Assembly (NCBI GenBank): GCA_964502525.1
Contig: CAZCXH010000002.1
Location: forward strand, 1-64,000
Source of the DNA: DATLYB01 sp964502525
GTDB taxonomy: Bacteria > Bacteroidota > Bacteroidia > Chitinophagales > CAIOSU01
Reading direction: 5' to 3'
DNA: 64,000 nucleotides
A model generated the notes under the pieces. The model was not told the DNA's origin. It saw only the letters and a list, made by a program, of their open reading frames with translations, and did no database searches. Below, in pieces: positions 41,602-50,565 of this stretch (position 1 is its first letter; each line of letters opens with the position of its first letter). The translations under genes were made by a program, and so were the position numbers.

Positions 41602-44600
41602 ATGACGCGAGTTTTCACGCTGTTACTGCCGTATTTTTTTTCCACATTTTTCCTTCCTGCTCCGGTTTTTTCGCAAAATCCACCTTACTGGCAGCAAAAA
41701 GCCAGCTATGCCATTGAAGTGAGGCTGGATGACGTCAGGCACGAACTGCACGGAAATATCAGAATAGAATACACCAACAATTCTCCGGATACTCTTTCAT
41801 TCATCTGGTTTCATTTGTGGCCCAATGCCTATAAAAATCTGAACACTGCCTTTGCAAATCAGCAGTTGGAAAACCGCAACACAAAATTCTATTTCTCAAA
41901 ACCCGAAGAGCGCGGATACATTGACAGCCTTGACTTTCGATCCGAAGGCCGGAAGCTGGAATGGCAATATGATTCCATCCACATTGACGTCTGCAAGGTG
42001 TTTTTGGCAGAACCGCTTGCGAGCGGAGAAACCCTAACTGTCACCACGCCCTTTCATGTGAAAATCCCCGAAAGTTTTTCGCGCCTTGGGCATGTCAGGC
42101 AATCTTATCAGATTACGCAATGGTATCCCAAGCCGGCCGTGTATGATAATAATGGCTGGCACCCGATGCCTTATCTGGATCAGGGAGAATTCTATTCTGA
42201 ATTCGGCTCGTTTGACGTGAAGATTACGCTGCCGAAAAATTATGTAGTGGGCGCATCCGGCAATTTGCAGAATGAAGATGAGTTGCAATGGCTGAATGAG
42301 CTTGCGGAGAAAACTGCGAAGCTGACAAAATTTGAAGGCGATGAAGGCTTTCCTCCATCGGACAGCGTCATGAAAACATTGCATTACAAGCTCGATAACG
42401 CTCACGACTTCGCCTGGTTTGCCGACAAACGGTTTCATGTGCTGAAGGGCGAAGTGGCGCTTCCTCATTCGCAGCGAAAGATTACAACATGGGCGATGTT
42501 CACCAACCATGATGCAGACCTTTGGAAAAACAGCCTCGAATATCTTCACGATGCAGCTTACTATTATTCGCTTTGGATTGGTGATTACGCATACGATCAG
42601 GTGACTGCCGTGGAAGGAGCGCTGAGCGCAGGCAGCGGAATGGAATATCCAACCATTACGATAATCGGCAGTTCAAGAAATGCATCCGAACTCGAAACAA
42701 TCATCATGCACGAGGTGGGGCATAACTGGTTTTACGGCATGCTTGGAACGAACGAGCGCGACCATCCGTGGATGGATGAGGGCATCAACTCGTTTTATGA
42801 GAACCGTTATCTGCTCAGGAAATATCCCGATAAGAAATGGCTGTCTCAATTCAAGTTCGATGGAGTGAAGCGTTTCCTTGATCTGAATAATTATCCGCTT
42901 GATTTCACCGATGAACTGGGTTATCTCTACACCGCCACCCGCCATCTTGACCAGCCCATCGAACTGCCCGCGGTGAAATACTACTACATCAACTACGGAA
43001 CCATCGTTTATTTCAAAACGGCAATAGTTTTTAAGCATCTGCAGGCTTATCTCGGTGACAGCATTTTCGACAATATCATGCAGCGCTATTTTGACGAATG
43101 GAGATTCAAGCATCCGCAGCCGGAAGATTTGCGGACGCTGTTTGAAACGATGAGCGGGAAAAATCTGTCATGGTTTTTCGATGATTTAATCGGAACGGAT
43201 AAAAAGATGGATTACAAAATTTCAAAGATCAAAAAAGACAAGGTCAACAACATCCACACGCTGAAGGTTGCCAATAAATCGGGAATCGCTGCGCCTGTTT
43301 CCGTATCAGCCCTCCGCAAAGACACGGTGGCGAAAACAATCTGGATGGAAGGCTTTGAAGGCGAAAGGGAAATCGAAATCCTCAATGAAAAATATCAGCA
43401 GTACCGCATTGATGCGGCAGGAGCTACAACCGAAATTAAACGCAGGAACAACAACTACCGTGTAAGCGGCTTGCTGCATAAATCAGAACGGCTGCGTTTT
43501 CAGATGTTCGGCAGCGTTGAAAACCCGCAACGGACGCAATTGTTTTTCACGCCCGCAGTAGGCTGGAATAACTATGACAAGACATTGGTGGGTATTGCAT
43601 TTTACAATCACGTCCTGCCGTTTAAAAGGTTTGAGTTCGAACTGGTGCCGCTGTTCGGAACGGGCTCGCTTCAGTTTGCGGGGATGGGAAGCGTTGGTTA
43701 CAATTTCTATCTGAAGAAGAGCAGGCTGCACAACATCAATCTGAGCTTGCAGGGCAGGCGGTTCAGTTACGATTTGTTTCCCGATGCGCTCAACTATAAT
43801 AAAATACAGCCGGTGCTTTCATTTGAGTTCAGGAAAAAAAATCCCAGAAGCTGGGTGGACAAGAAGCTTGTGTTGCGCAACGTGCAGGTGTGGCAGGATC
43901 ACCGCGAATACAATCAGGAGTTGAAGGCGTATGAAAATGTCACCACCCGTTATTGCCTGAATGAAGCCGCTTTTTTTTGGAACAACTCCCGTGTGATTAA
44001 CCCTTTTGGCTTCAGCCTCGCTTTGCAGCAGCAGCGGGAAAATTTCATCCGTGTTTTTGGCGAGTTCAACTGCAAGATCACCTACGACAGCGAGAGGAAG
44101 GGACTTTTCATCCGGCTTTTTGCCGGAGGTTTCCCGTACAATAACCGGGATGAAAGCAAAATTCCCGATCCGAGATTCAGGATGAACTTTTCCACCGGCA
44201 AGGAACTATATCAAAAGGATTTTCTTTTTGACGAATATTTCTTCGGTAGAAACGAAACCGAGATTTTCTCATCGCAGCAGGTAGTTGCCAAAGAAGGCGG
44301 GTTCCGTTCGCATAATAATTTCGGACAAACGGATAAATGGATCACAACGGTAAATCTCACTTCCACCATCCCGGGAAAAATTCCAATCCGTCCATACACC
44401 AGCTTTGGCATTTATGGCGATGAAGGTTCAAACTTCAATATGGCTTATGAACTTGGCTTAGCGGTAGCCATTCTTCCCGACATCTTTGAAATTTATTTTC
44501 CCTTGGTTTCAATTACGCAATACACCCCCGAAGGCGGTGACACCGAAACAGCCAAGTGGTATCTTGGCTTGGACAAGGAAGATCCGGACAACCTGTATTA

Positions 44601-44688
44601 TGGAGAAAAATACTGGAGCCTCATCACCTTCCAGTTCAACATCAAAAAGATGAATCCGTTTGATGCAGTGAAGAAGCTGCCGTTTTAG
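41602..44688 (+). CDS. M1-family metallopeptidase with a C-terminal beta-rich (barrel-like) half
   Basis: The 1028-residue protein has a signal peptide and an aminopeptidase-N-like domain. Zinc ligands H370, H374 and E393 lie in HEVGHNW and MDEGINSF, with GSGMEYP in place of GAMEN. The peptidase part ends near residue 610. The last 400 or so residues alternate hydrophobic and polar residues, are rich in Phe, Tyr, Asn and Gly (PFKRFEFELVPLFG, INLSLQGRRFSYDLF), and look like an outer membrane barrel. Usual M1 enzymes lack this. The start at 41602 has a good signal, while a TTG at 41566 does not. It may be a surface-anchored peptidase. Confidence 0.88.
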   Translation: MTRVFTLLLPYFFSTFFLPAPVFSQNPPYWQQKASYAIEVRLDDVRHELHGNIRIEYTNNSPDTLSFIWFHLWPNAYKNLNTAFANQQLENRNTKFYFSKPEERGYIDSLDFRSEGRKLEWQYDSIHIDVCKVFLAEPLASGETLTVTTPFHVKIPESFSRLGHVRQSYQITQWYPKPAVYDNNGWHPMPYLDQGEFYSEFGSFDVKITLPKNYVVGASGNLQNEDELQWLNELAEKTAKLTKFEGDEGFPPSDSVMKTLHYKLDNAHDFAWFADKRFHVLKGEVALPHSQRKITTWAMFTNHDADLWKNSLEYLHDAAYYYSLWIGDYAYDQVTAVEGALSAGSGMEYPTITIIGSSRNASELETIIMHEVGHNWFYGMLGTNERDHPWMDEGINSFYENRYLLRKYPDKKWLSQFKFDGVKRFLDLNNYPLDFTDELGYLYTATRHLDQPIELPAVKYYYINYGTIVYFKTAIVFKHLQAYLGDSIFDNIMQRYFDEWRFKHPQPEDLRTLFETMSGKNLSWFFDDLIGTDKKMDYKISKIKKDKVNNIHTLKVANKSGIAAPVSVSALRKDTVAKTIWMEGFEGEREIEILNEKYQQYRIDAAGATTEIKRRNNNYRVSGLLHKSERLRFQMFGSVENPQRTQLFFTPAVGWNNYDKTLVGIAFYNHVLPFKRFEFELVPLFGTGSLQFAGMGSVGYNFYLKKSRLHNINLSLQGRRFSYDLFPDALNYNKIQPVLSFEFRKKNPRSWVDKKLVLRNVQVWQDHREYNQELKAYENVTTRYCLNEAAFFWNNSRVINPFGFSLALQQQRENFIRVFGEFNCKITYDSERKGLFIRLFAGGFPYNNRDESKIPDPRFRMNFSTGKELYQKDFLFDEYFFGRNETEIFSSQQVVAKEGGFRSHNNFGQTDKWITTVNLTSTIPGKIPIRPYTSFGIYGDEGSNFNMAYELGLAVAILPDIFEIYFPLVSITQYTPEGGDTETAKWYLGLDKEDPDNLYYGEKYWSLITFQFNIKKMNPFDAVKKLPF

Positions 44689-44740
44689 GAAAAGGCATAA
44701 GGTAATTGGAATCTAAAGCCGTCATCTTTTGAAAAAATGC

Positions 44741-44796
44741 AAAAGGCAAATTTGCAAAGGGCAATCGCTTTCTTGCCTTTTGCACTTTGCCTTTTT
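44741..44796. terminator. bidirectional terminator between convergent genes
   Basis: Imperfect but long complementary arms (AAAAGGCAAATTTGCAAAGG ... TTGCCTTTTGCACTTTGCC) end in T-rich runs on both strands. It lies between the stop of the M1 gene (44688) and that of the gene at 44829. Confidence 0.65.
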
Positions 44797-44828
44797 CTTG
44801 GGCTTGTTCGATTTCAAATTGAGGTGTA

Positions 44829-46088
44829 TTACGTCTTCTGCGGTTTCTTCTTCGCTGCGGGGAAGAGGACGTTGTTGAGAATCAGCCGGTAGCCCGGTGA
44901 GTTGGGGTGCAGATTCAAATCGGTGGGGGGGTCACCGACAAAGTGCTGATAATCTTCAGGATCATGGCCGCCATAAAACGTCCAGGTGCCGAAGCCATGG
45001 CTGCTGTGAATATAACGCGCTTCACTGGCTGATTTGTTTTCACCCATCACCAGCACTTCCGACTTGATAATCTCATTTCTGAACGCGGTGGTTTGCCCCA
45101 TGAATCCTTTGACCGTTCGCGTGTGACATTGCGTAAGCATGGTGGGAACCGGATCCCACTTGGCTGAAAATTCAAACAGGGTGAAATAATCAGTACTGGG
45201 CGGCACCTGCCTCGGAACAGGCACGTCAATGTTAGCAAATTCGTATTGGTAAGGGTTCATCTCCAGTTTAAATTTTTCAAATGCAAAAGTTTTACCATAA
45301 TCGAGCTTCTGCTGCGCCTGCGGGTCAGGGGGATCGCCATCAAACATCTGGTCGCAAATATCATCTCCTTCGGCAGCTAATGCAATGTCATAAGAATCAG
45401 TTGCCGAGCACATCGCAAACATGAATCCGCCACCCACCACGTAGTCCCTGATTTTTTGCGCCACCGCGAGTTTCAGTTGCGATACTTTGCTGAATCCCAT
45501 TTTAGCCGCATCAGCCTCTGCGTCACGCACCTGCTGCTGATACCATTGCTGGTTGCGGTATTGTCCATAAAATTTTCCGTATTGTCCGGTAAAATCTTCG
45601 TGATGAAGGTGGAGCCAGTCATATTTCGGAAGTATTCCTGAGAGGACTTCTTCATCATAAATCAGATCATAAGGAATTTCTGCATACGTCAAAACCAGTG
45701 TCACGGCATCGTCCCACGGCAGGTTGTAGGGTGGCGCATACACGGCAATTCTGGGCGCTTTCTCCATTTTCACAATATCCATGTTCACCTCCGGATTGGC
45801 GATTTCAGCCTGTATTTTGGAGTATTGCCCGTCAGCAAGCACCTCATAGGAAACTCCGCGGATCTGACATTCCTGTTCGAGAGCGGCTGCGTGTTTGTAA
45901 GCAAAAGAACCTCCGCGGTAATTCAGCAGCCAGTCAACGCTCACGCCATTCTTCAAAATCCAGTAAGCAACCCCATAAGCCTTAAGATGATTTTTTTGCT
46001 CTGTATCCATCGGAATGAGGACATACGCAGCACGAAGGGGAGCAGAAAAAACGATGAAAACAATGGTAATATATGCGAGTATCTTCAT
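44829..46088 (-). CDS. conserved secreted protein usually labelled asparagine synthetase B
   Basis: The 419-residue protein has a signal peptide (about 1-20). Conserved stretches include YVLIPMDTEQKNHLKAYGVA, VDWLLNYRGGSF, YDWLHLHHEDFTGQYGKFY, GGFMFAMCSATDSYDIAL and TFYGGHDPEDYQHFVGDPPT. Very similar proteins occur across Bacteroidota under the name asparagine synthetase B. However, it has no N-terminal nucleophile cysteine or ATP-binding motif of that enzyme and is exported, so the name is doubtful. The layout resembles a class I glutamine-amidotransferase-like fold. The role is unknown, but strong conservation suggests importance. Confidence 0.85.
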   Translation of the reverse strand: MKILAYITIVFIVFSAPLRAAYVLIPMDTEQKNHLKAYGVAYWILKNGVSVDWLLNYRGGSFAYKHAAALEQECQIRGVSYEVLADGQYSKIQAEIANPEVNMDIVKMEKAPRIAVYAPPYNLPWDDAVTLVLTYAEIPYDLIYDEEVLSGILPKYDWLHLHHEDFTGQYGKFYGQYRNQQWYQQQVRDAEADAAKMGFSKVSQLKLAVAQKIRDYVVGGGFMFAMCSATDSYDIALAAEGDDICDQMFDGDPPDPQAQQKLDYGKTFAFEKFKLEMNPYQYEFANIDVPVPRQVPPSTDYFTLFEFSAKWDPVPTMLTQCHTRTVKGFMGQTTAFRNEIIKSEVLVMGENKSASEARYIHSSHGFGTWTFYGGHDPEDYQHFVGDPPTDLNLHPNSPGYRLILNNVLFPAAKKKPQKT

Positions 46089-46151
46089 AAGGAGAATCTA
46101 ACGGATATTGATTCGGAAAATTTTGTAGAGTTCGTCATGTGGAGTTCATCA

Positions 46152-46203
46152 TCACCGAATTATCAAATTATCGAATCACCGAATCAGCAAATCACCGAAT
46201 CAC
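46152..46203. repeat. short tandem repeats abutting icd
   Basis: Imperfect repeats of CACCGAATCA/AAATTATCGAA end just inside the icd stop codon. It is low-complexity intergenic DNA. Confidence 0.45.
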
Positions 46204-47480
46204 ACCTCCACCAAATCCATGCTGTTGATGACCTCCGTTCCAAACTCAGAACACTTCAGCAGCGTGGCTCCTTCCATGAGGCGATGGAAATCATAGGTAA
46301 CTTTCTTGTTTGCGAAAGCCGTTTCCAGTCCTTTGATGATGAGGTCTTTCGCCTCAAGCCAGCCCATGTATTCCAGCATCATCGCGCCTGAGAGTATCAC
46401 CGAACTGGGGTTCACCTTATCCTGACCGGCATATTTGGGAGCCGTGCCGTGCGTGGCTTCAAAGATGGCAGCCCCGATTTCGTAGTTGATATTGGCGCCC
46501 GGAGCGATGCCTATTCCTCCAACTCCCGCAGCGAGCGCATCGGAGATATAATCGCCATTCAGGTTGAGCGTTGCCAGCACGGAATATTCCTGCGGTCTTA
46601 ACTGAATCTGCTGCAGGAACGCATCCGCGATGGAATCTTTAATGATCACCTTTCCTCCTTCAGTTGCCTGTTTCATCATCTTGTTCGCCTGCTCCGACCC
46701 CTTTTCCTGAACTATCTTATCATACTGTTGCCAGGTGAACACCTTGTCTCCGAATTCTTTTTCCGCCAGTTCATATCCCCATTTTTTGAAACCGCCCTCA
46801 GTGTATTTCATGATGTTGCCCTTATGCACTAATGTCAGTGAAGGTTTTTTCTGCTCAATGGCATACCTGAGGGCAGCTCTCACCAGCCGCTCAGTGCCTT
46901 CCTTTGAAACCGGCTTGATGCCGATGGATGATGTTTTCGGGAAACGTATCTGGTTCACCCCCATTTCGTTTTGCAGGAAAGCAATGACCTTGTTCGCTTC
47001 CGGTGTGCCCGCATTCCACTCTATACCCGCGTAAATGTCCTCTGTGTTTTCACGGAACACCACCATGTCAATCCATTCCGGATGCTTCATGGGCGATGGG
47101 ACGTTCGTGAAATACTGCACCGGGCGCACACAGGCATAGAGATCAAGCTTTTGCCGCAAAGCCACATTGAGCGAACGGATGCCGCCCCCAACGGGCGTTG
47201 TCAAAGGACCTTTGATTGCGATGAGATACTTGGTGATGGCTTCCAGCGTTTCTTCCGGCAGCCAGTCGCCTTTCAGATTAAAGGCTTTCTCCCCGGCATA
47301 AACCTCCATCCATTGAATCTTTCGCTTGCCGTGATAGGCTTTCTCCACAGCGGCATCCAGCACACGCACCGATGCCGCCCAGATGTCGGGTCCGGTGCCA
47401 TCGCCCTCTATAAATGGAATAACCGGGTTGTCAGGAACTTGCAACTTGCCGTTTTTGATGGTTACTTTTTCGCTAGACAT
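46200..47480 (-). CDS. icd: isocitrate dehydrogenase, NADP-type
   Basis: The 426-residue enzyme of the citric acid cycle converts isocitrate to 2-oxoglutarate. Family marks are GGGIRSLNVALRQKLDLYAC (substrate Ser/Asn and Arg residues), FRENTEDIYAGIEW, NLNGDYISDALAAGVGGIGI (metal-binding Asp) and FEATHGTAPKYAGQDKVNPS (cofactor). The sequence after FEATHGTAPKYAG is of the NADP-preferring E. coli type. It is divergent from the toxin-antitoxin and arginine cluster at 47597. Confidence 0.95.
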   Translation of the reverse strand: MSSEKVTIKNGKLQVPDNPVIPFIEGDGTGPDIWAASVRVLDAAVEKAYHGKRKIQWMEVYAGEKAFNLKGDWLPEETLEAITKYLIAIKGPLTTPVGGGIRSLNVALRQKLDLYACVRPVQYFTNVPSPMKHPEWIDMVVFRENTEDIYAGIEWNAGTPEANKVIAFLQNEMGVNQIRFPKTSSIGIKPVSKEGTERLVRAALRYAIEQKKPSLTLVHKGNIMKYTEGGFKKWGYELAEKEFGDKVFTWQQYDKIVQEKGSEQANKMMKQATEGGKVIIKDSIADAFLQQIQLRPQEYSVLATLNLNGDYISDALAAGVGGIGIAPGANINYEIGAAIFEATHGTAPKYAGQDKVNPSSVILSGAMMLEYMGWLEAKDLIIKGLETAFANKKVTYDFHRLMEGATLLKCSEFGTEVINSMDLVEV

Positions 47481-47596
47481 GGTTGATGGTTTTATGAATT
47501 ATATAATTGTATGGCTAAATTACGGATTTCGGCAGAATGGAATGGACATGCGAGGTCATGCCCTGCTTTGATTATCTTTACAAAATATAGATTGAG

Positions 47597-47818
47597 ATGA
47601 AGCACGTAGTGGAAATTGATGACAAAAGCGAGGCTGGTAAACGGCTTGTCAGACATTTAAAATCCGTGGCGCAGCGCAATAAGACGGTAAATATCCTTAC
47701 ACGCTCATCCCTCCGGGCAAAAGAAGATGATGCACTTGCCCGTATGATAAATGAAGGTTTGAAGAGCGGGATGACTAATAAGAACCGCGTTCTGAAGAAA
47801 TTCGGCATCAAGCCATGA
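47597..47818 (+). CDS. small antitoxin-like protein
   Basis: The 73-residue protein has a compact beta start (KHVVEIDDKSEAGKRLVRHL) and a helical C-terminus (KEDDALARMINEGLKSGMTN). The gene overlaps the next by four bases (ATGA), the classic coupling of antitoxin and toxin genes. Its sequence family is not recognised; size, charge and pairing with a RelE/ParE-like gene imply an antitoxin that neutralises the toxin and represses the operon. It is the first gene of a cluster that continues into argB. Confidence 0.75.
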   Translation: MKHVVEIDDKSEAGKRLVRHLKSVAQRNKTVNILTRSSLRAKEDDALARMINEGLKSGMTNKNRVLKKFGIKP

Positions 47819-48081
47819 ATGTTGAGTTTACTCACCGGTTTGAAAAAGAAACCGATGAGATTTTCGAACCGAAACTTAGGGAAAGGATCAAAAGCATAAT
47901 TCAAGCAGTGCGCAATGCCTCATCTCCGCGCCAAATACCGCATCTCAAAAAGTTAAAGGGTTATCGAGAATTTTACAGGATCAGAGTAGCAGATTACCGA
48001 ATCGGCATCAGGATAGAAGGTGACACGGTAATATTTGCTGCATTTGGTTCAAGGAAAGATATTTACAGGAATTTCCCGTGA
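47815..48081 (+). CDS. RelE/ParE-superfamily toxin
   Basis: The 88-residue protein is of the RelE/ParE fold: VEFTHRFEKETDEIFEPKLR, HLKKLKGYREFYRIRVADYR, then IGIRIEGDTVIFAAFGSRKD. The Lys, Arg and Tyr-rich middle with RIRVADYRIGI is typical of mRNA-cutting or gyrase-binding members. It is probably an RNase toxin held by the preceding protein. The stop codon overlaps the argB start by one base (TGATG), so argB is translationally coupled to the toxin gene. Confidence 0.85.
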   Translation: MNVEFTHRFEKETDEIFEPKLRERIKSIIQAVRNASSPRQIPHLKKLKGYREFYRIRVADYRIGIRIEGDTVIFAAFGSRKDIYRNFP

Positions 48082-48881
48082 TGCGAATAATAGAAAAACT
48101 TTTCATCATCAAAATTGGCGGTAACATCCTTGACGATGAACAAAAACTTCATTCATTTTTAAAAAATCTGGTTCAAGTTCAGGGGAAGAAAATTCTGGTG
48201 CATGGCGGAGGAAAGCTCGCCACTTCATTGAGCGCCAAACTTGGCATTGAAGCAAAAATGCACAACGGCAGGCGTATCACCGACTTGGAAACGGTGCGCG
48301 TGGTAACGATGGTGTATGCAGGCTGGATTAACAAGAGCATCGTTGCGGAATTAAATTCACTGGGTGCAAATGCCATCGGACTTTCAGGAGCAGACGCGCA
48401 GCTTATTCCCGCTGAAAAAAGACCAGTGCGCGATATTGACTATGGTTTTGCCGGAGATATTTTGCAGGAAAAAGTGAATGCAAAATTCCTGGCTGAACTC
48501 GTTGCAACCGGTTCACTTCCCGTTATCGCGCCCATCACGGCTGACAGCAAAGGTCAACTGCTCAACACCAATGCCGACACGATTGCCTCGGCTTTGGCGG
48601 TGGCGCTTGCTGACAAGTATGAAGTGAATTTGATTTATTGCTTCGAGAAAAAAGGCGTGCTCCTTGATGTCAATAAAGACGATTCTGTGATAAGCGCGAT
48701 GGATGAAAAACGGTTTGCTGAATTAAAATCGCAAGGTATCATTGACAAGGGTATGCTCCCGAAACTGGATAACGCTTTCGCTGCGCTGGCTCAAGGCGTG
48801 GAGCGCGTACTGATTGGTCATGCAGATGATATAATTTCATTGACGGAAAACCAACATGAAGGAACGCTCCTCCACAAGTAA
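48081..48881 (+). CDS. argB: acetylglutamate kinase
   Basis: The 266-residue amino-acid kinase phosphorylates N-acetylglutamate (or an N-acyl variant) in arginine synthesis. Motifs are KIGGNILDD, ILVHGGGK, HNGRRITDLETVRVV, TNADTIASALAVAL and DKGMLPKLDNAFAAL. Some Bacteroidota use N-succinyl intermediates, so the acyl group is not certain. ATG at 48081 is preferred over GTG at 48078. It overlaps the toxin gene stop by one base upstream and argE by 26 bp downstream, so the three genes are tightly coupled. Confidence 0.95.
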   Translation: MRIIEKLFIIKIGGNILDDEQKLHSFLKNLVQVQGKKILVHGGGKLATSLSAKLGIEAKMHNGRRITDLETVRVVTMVYAGWINKSIVAELNSLGANAIGLSGADAQLIPAEKRPVRDIDYGFAGDILQEKVNAKFLAELVATGSLPVIAPITADSKGQLLNTNADTIASALAVALADKYEVNLIYCFEKKGVLLDVNKDDSVISAMDEKRFAELKSQGIIDKGMLPKLDNAFAALAQGVERVLIGHADDIISLTENQHEGTLLHK

Positions 48882-49989
48882 TTCCGTTCGCACTCCCCTC
48901 TCCACCGGAGAGGGGACGGGGGTGAGGCTTCTTGCAGAAGAAGCAATCCGGTTGCTCAAACAACTAATTGCCATTCCCTCTTTCAGCCGGGAAGAATCAG
49001 GCACTGCTGATTTGTTACAAAACTTTTTAGAGCAAAAAGGAATTCTTGTCAATCGCAAAATGAATAATGTTTGGGTAAAAAATAAATTCTTCGATGAGAA
49101 GAAACCCACGCTGCTGCTGAACTCGCACCATGATACGGTAAAACCCAATTCTGCTTACACGCTGAATCCGTTTGAGCCGGTGGAGAAAGACGGCAATCTC
49201 TATGGGCTTGGCAGTAATGACGCTGGCGGCTGTCTGGTGTCGCTGCTTGCTGTGTTCCTGCATTTTTATTTGAAGGAAGATCTCACGTTCAATATCATTT
49301 TCGCAGCAACAGCGGAGGAAGAAATTTCGGGAGTGAACGGCATTGAATCCATCTTCAGTGAGTTAGGAAATATTTCACTTGCCATTGTTGGCGAGCCGAC
49401 TCAAATGAATCTCGCTATTGCCGAAAAAGGACTGCTTGTGCTGGATTGCATCGCGCACGGGAAACCCGGTCATGCCGCCCGCGATGAAGGGGATAATGCG
49501 ATTTACAAAGCGCTCCGCGACATTGAATGGTTCAGAACTTTTCAATTTCCAAAAACATCAGACTTGCTTGGTCCGGTGAAGATGAATGTAACCGTGATTA
49601 AAGCAGGCACACAACACAACGTTGTTCCCGGCATGTGCGAGTTTGTAGCGGATGTGCGGCTCAACGAAAAATACACGCACGAAGAAATCCTGAGCATCAT
49701 TCAACAAAATGTGCAGTGTGAAGTGAAGCCGCGCTCCCTGCGTATTAAGCCTTCCTCAATTCCAAAAGAACATCCCATTGTGAAAGCCGCTGAAAGCCTC
49801 GGCATGAAAACTTTCGGCTCACCGACCACATCCGATCAGGCATTAATGAATTTTCCCTCCGTAAAAATCGGTCCCGGAGATTCCGCACGCTCGCACAGCG
49901 CGGATGAGTTTATTTATGTGGAGGAGATAAAAAAAGGGATTGAGGTTTATATACGGTTGATTGGTGCAATTACAGATTCCATCGTTTAA
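48856..49989 (+). CDS. argE: M20-family N-acetyl(citrulline/ornithine) deacetylase
   Basis: The 377-residue zinc deacylase of the ArgE/DapE family has metal ligands in LLNSHHDTVKPN, GLGSNDAGG and TAEEEISG. The substrate-side motif is in DVRLNEKYT and the C-terminal ligand His in GPGDSARSHSADEF. In Bacteroidota the enzyme may act on N-acetylcitrulline rather than N-acetylornithine. The N-terminus (about residues 12-24, RTPLSTGEGTGVR) is encoded by an inserted hairpin repeat. The gene starts 26 bp inside argB, and its stop falls inside the truncated McrC-like frame that follows. Confidence 0.92.
   Translation: MKERSSTSNSVRTPLSTGEGTGVRLLAEEAIRLLKQLIAIPSFSREESGTADLLQNFLEQKGILVNRKMNNVWVKNKFFDEKKPTLLLNSHHDTVKPNSAYTLNPFEPVEKDGNLYGLGSNDAGGCLVSLLAVFLHFYLKEDLTFNIIFAATAEEEISGVNGIESIFSELGNISLAIVGEPTQMNLAIAEKGLLVLDCIAHGKPGHAARDEGDNAIYKALRDIEWFRTFQFPKTSDLLGPVKMNVTVIKAGTQHNVVPGMCEFVADVRLNEKYTHEEILSIIQQNVQCEVKPRSLRIKPSSIPKEHPIVKAAESLGMKTFGSPTTSDQALMNFPSVKIGPGDSARSHSADEFIYVEEIKKGIEVYIRLIGAITDSIV
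48892..48927. repeat. GC hairpin + GGGGGTG element in frame at the start of argE
   Basis: A perfect 9-bp stem (CCCCTCTCC, loop ACC, GGAGAGGGG; 48895-48915) is followed by ACGGGGGTGAGG. It is translated as RTPLSTGEGTGVR. The same unit is in the lyase gene (10086-10122). Confidence 0.85.
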
Positions 49990-50521
49990 GAACTATCATC
50001 CCGACATCCGAAGCGGAAAAGAGTATGTTCTCGCACTCATGTTTGATATGAATCAGTTGTGGGAGGAATTTATTTTCAGGTCTTTGAAGAGGTGCGCTGC
50101 TGAAACTGAGTTTACAGTTCACGCGAAAAAACGCCACAAATACTGGTTTCCGGATTCGGGATATGGCAAGCGTCTGGAACCTGATATTCTGATTACGAAA
50201 GGCTCGGACAATATCATCCTTGACACAAAATGGAAAAATGTCGAGGAGAGCGGAGCTGTGGGCGAAGACGACCTCAGGCAATTGTTCGTTTACAATTTGT
50301 ACTTCGATGCTTCAAAAGCATTTTTGGTTTACCCGGGAAAAAAAGGAAATATTCAGCTTACGGAAGGACAGTTCAACCGAAACTCCCGCGAGGAAAAAAC
50401 AATAACTTTTGACCACAGGCATTTAAACGGAGGCATCATGAATGTTGACATTTTAACTGACAGCAAGTTGGATAAACGGATTGGCGACAAAATCCTCCAA
50501 AGGTTTTATAAAGCTGGATGA
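49961..50521 (+). pseudogene. truncated McrC-like restriction component
   Basis: The 186-residue frame corresponds to the C-terminal part of McrC, the nuclease partner of McrB in methyl-dependent restriction. It retains YHPDIRSGKEYVLALMFDMN, LWEEFIFRSL and the PD-(D/E)xK-type nuclease core RLEPDILI ... IILDTKWKN. Full McrC is over 400 residues, and the N-terminal half is missing; no mcrB is nearby. The GTG at 49961 lies inside argE and is unlikely to be a native start. It is best read as the 3' remnant of a defence gene that landed behind argE. Confidence 0.75.
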
Positions 50522-50552
50522 AATCACGCAGATGTAAATCGTATAATTAATT

Positions 50553-50560
50553 TAGCTTTG
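50553..50560 (+). promoter_or_regulatory. candidate -7 box before the HicB-like gene
   Basis: TAGCTTTG matches TAnnTTTG exactly and ends 5 bp before the ATG at 50566. No clear -33 box is seen. It may be an internal promoter of the cluster. Confidence 0.4.
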
Positions 50561-50565
50561 TTCAC

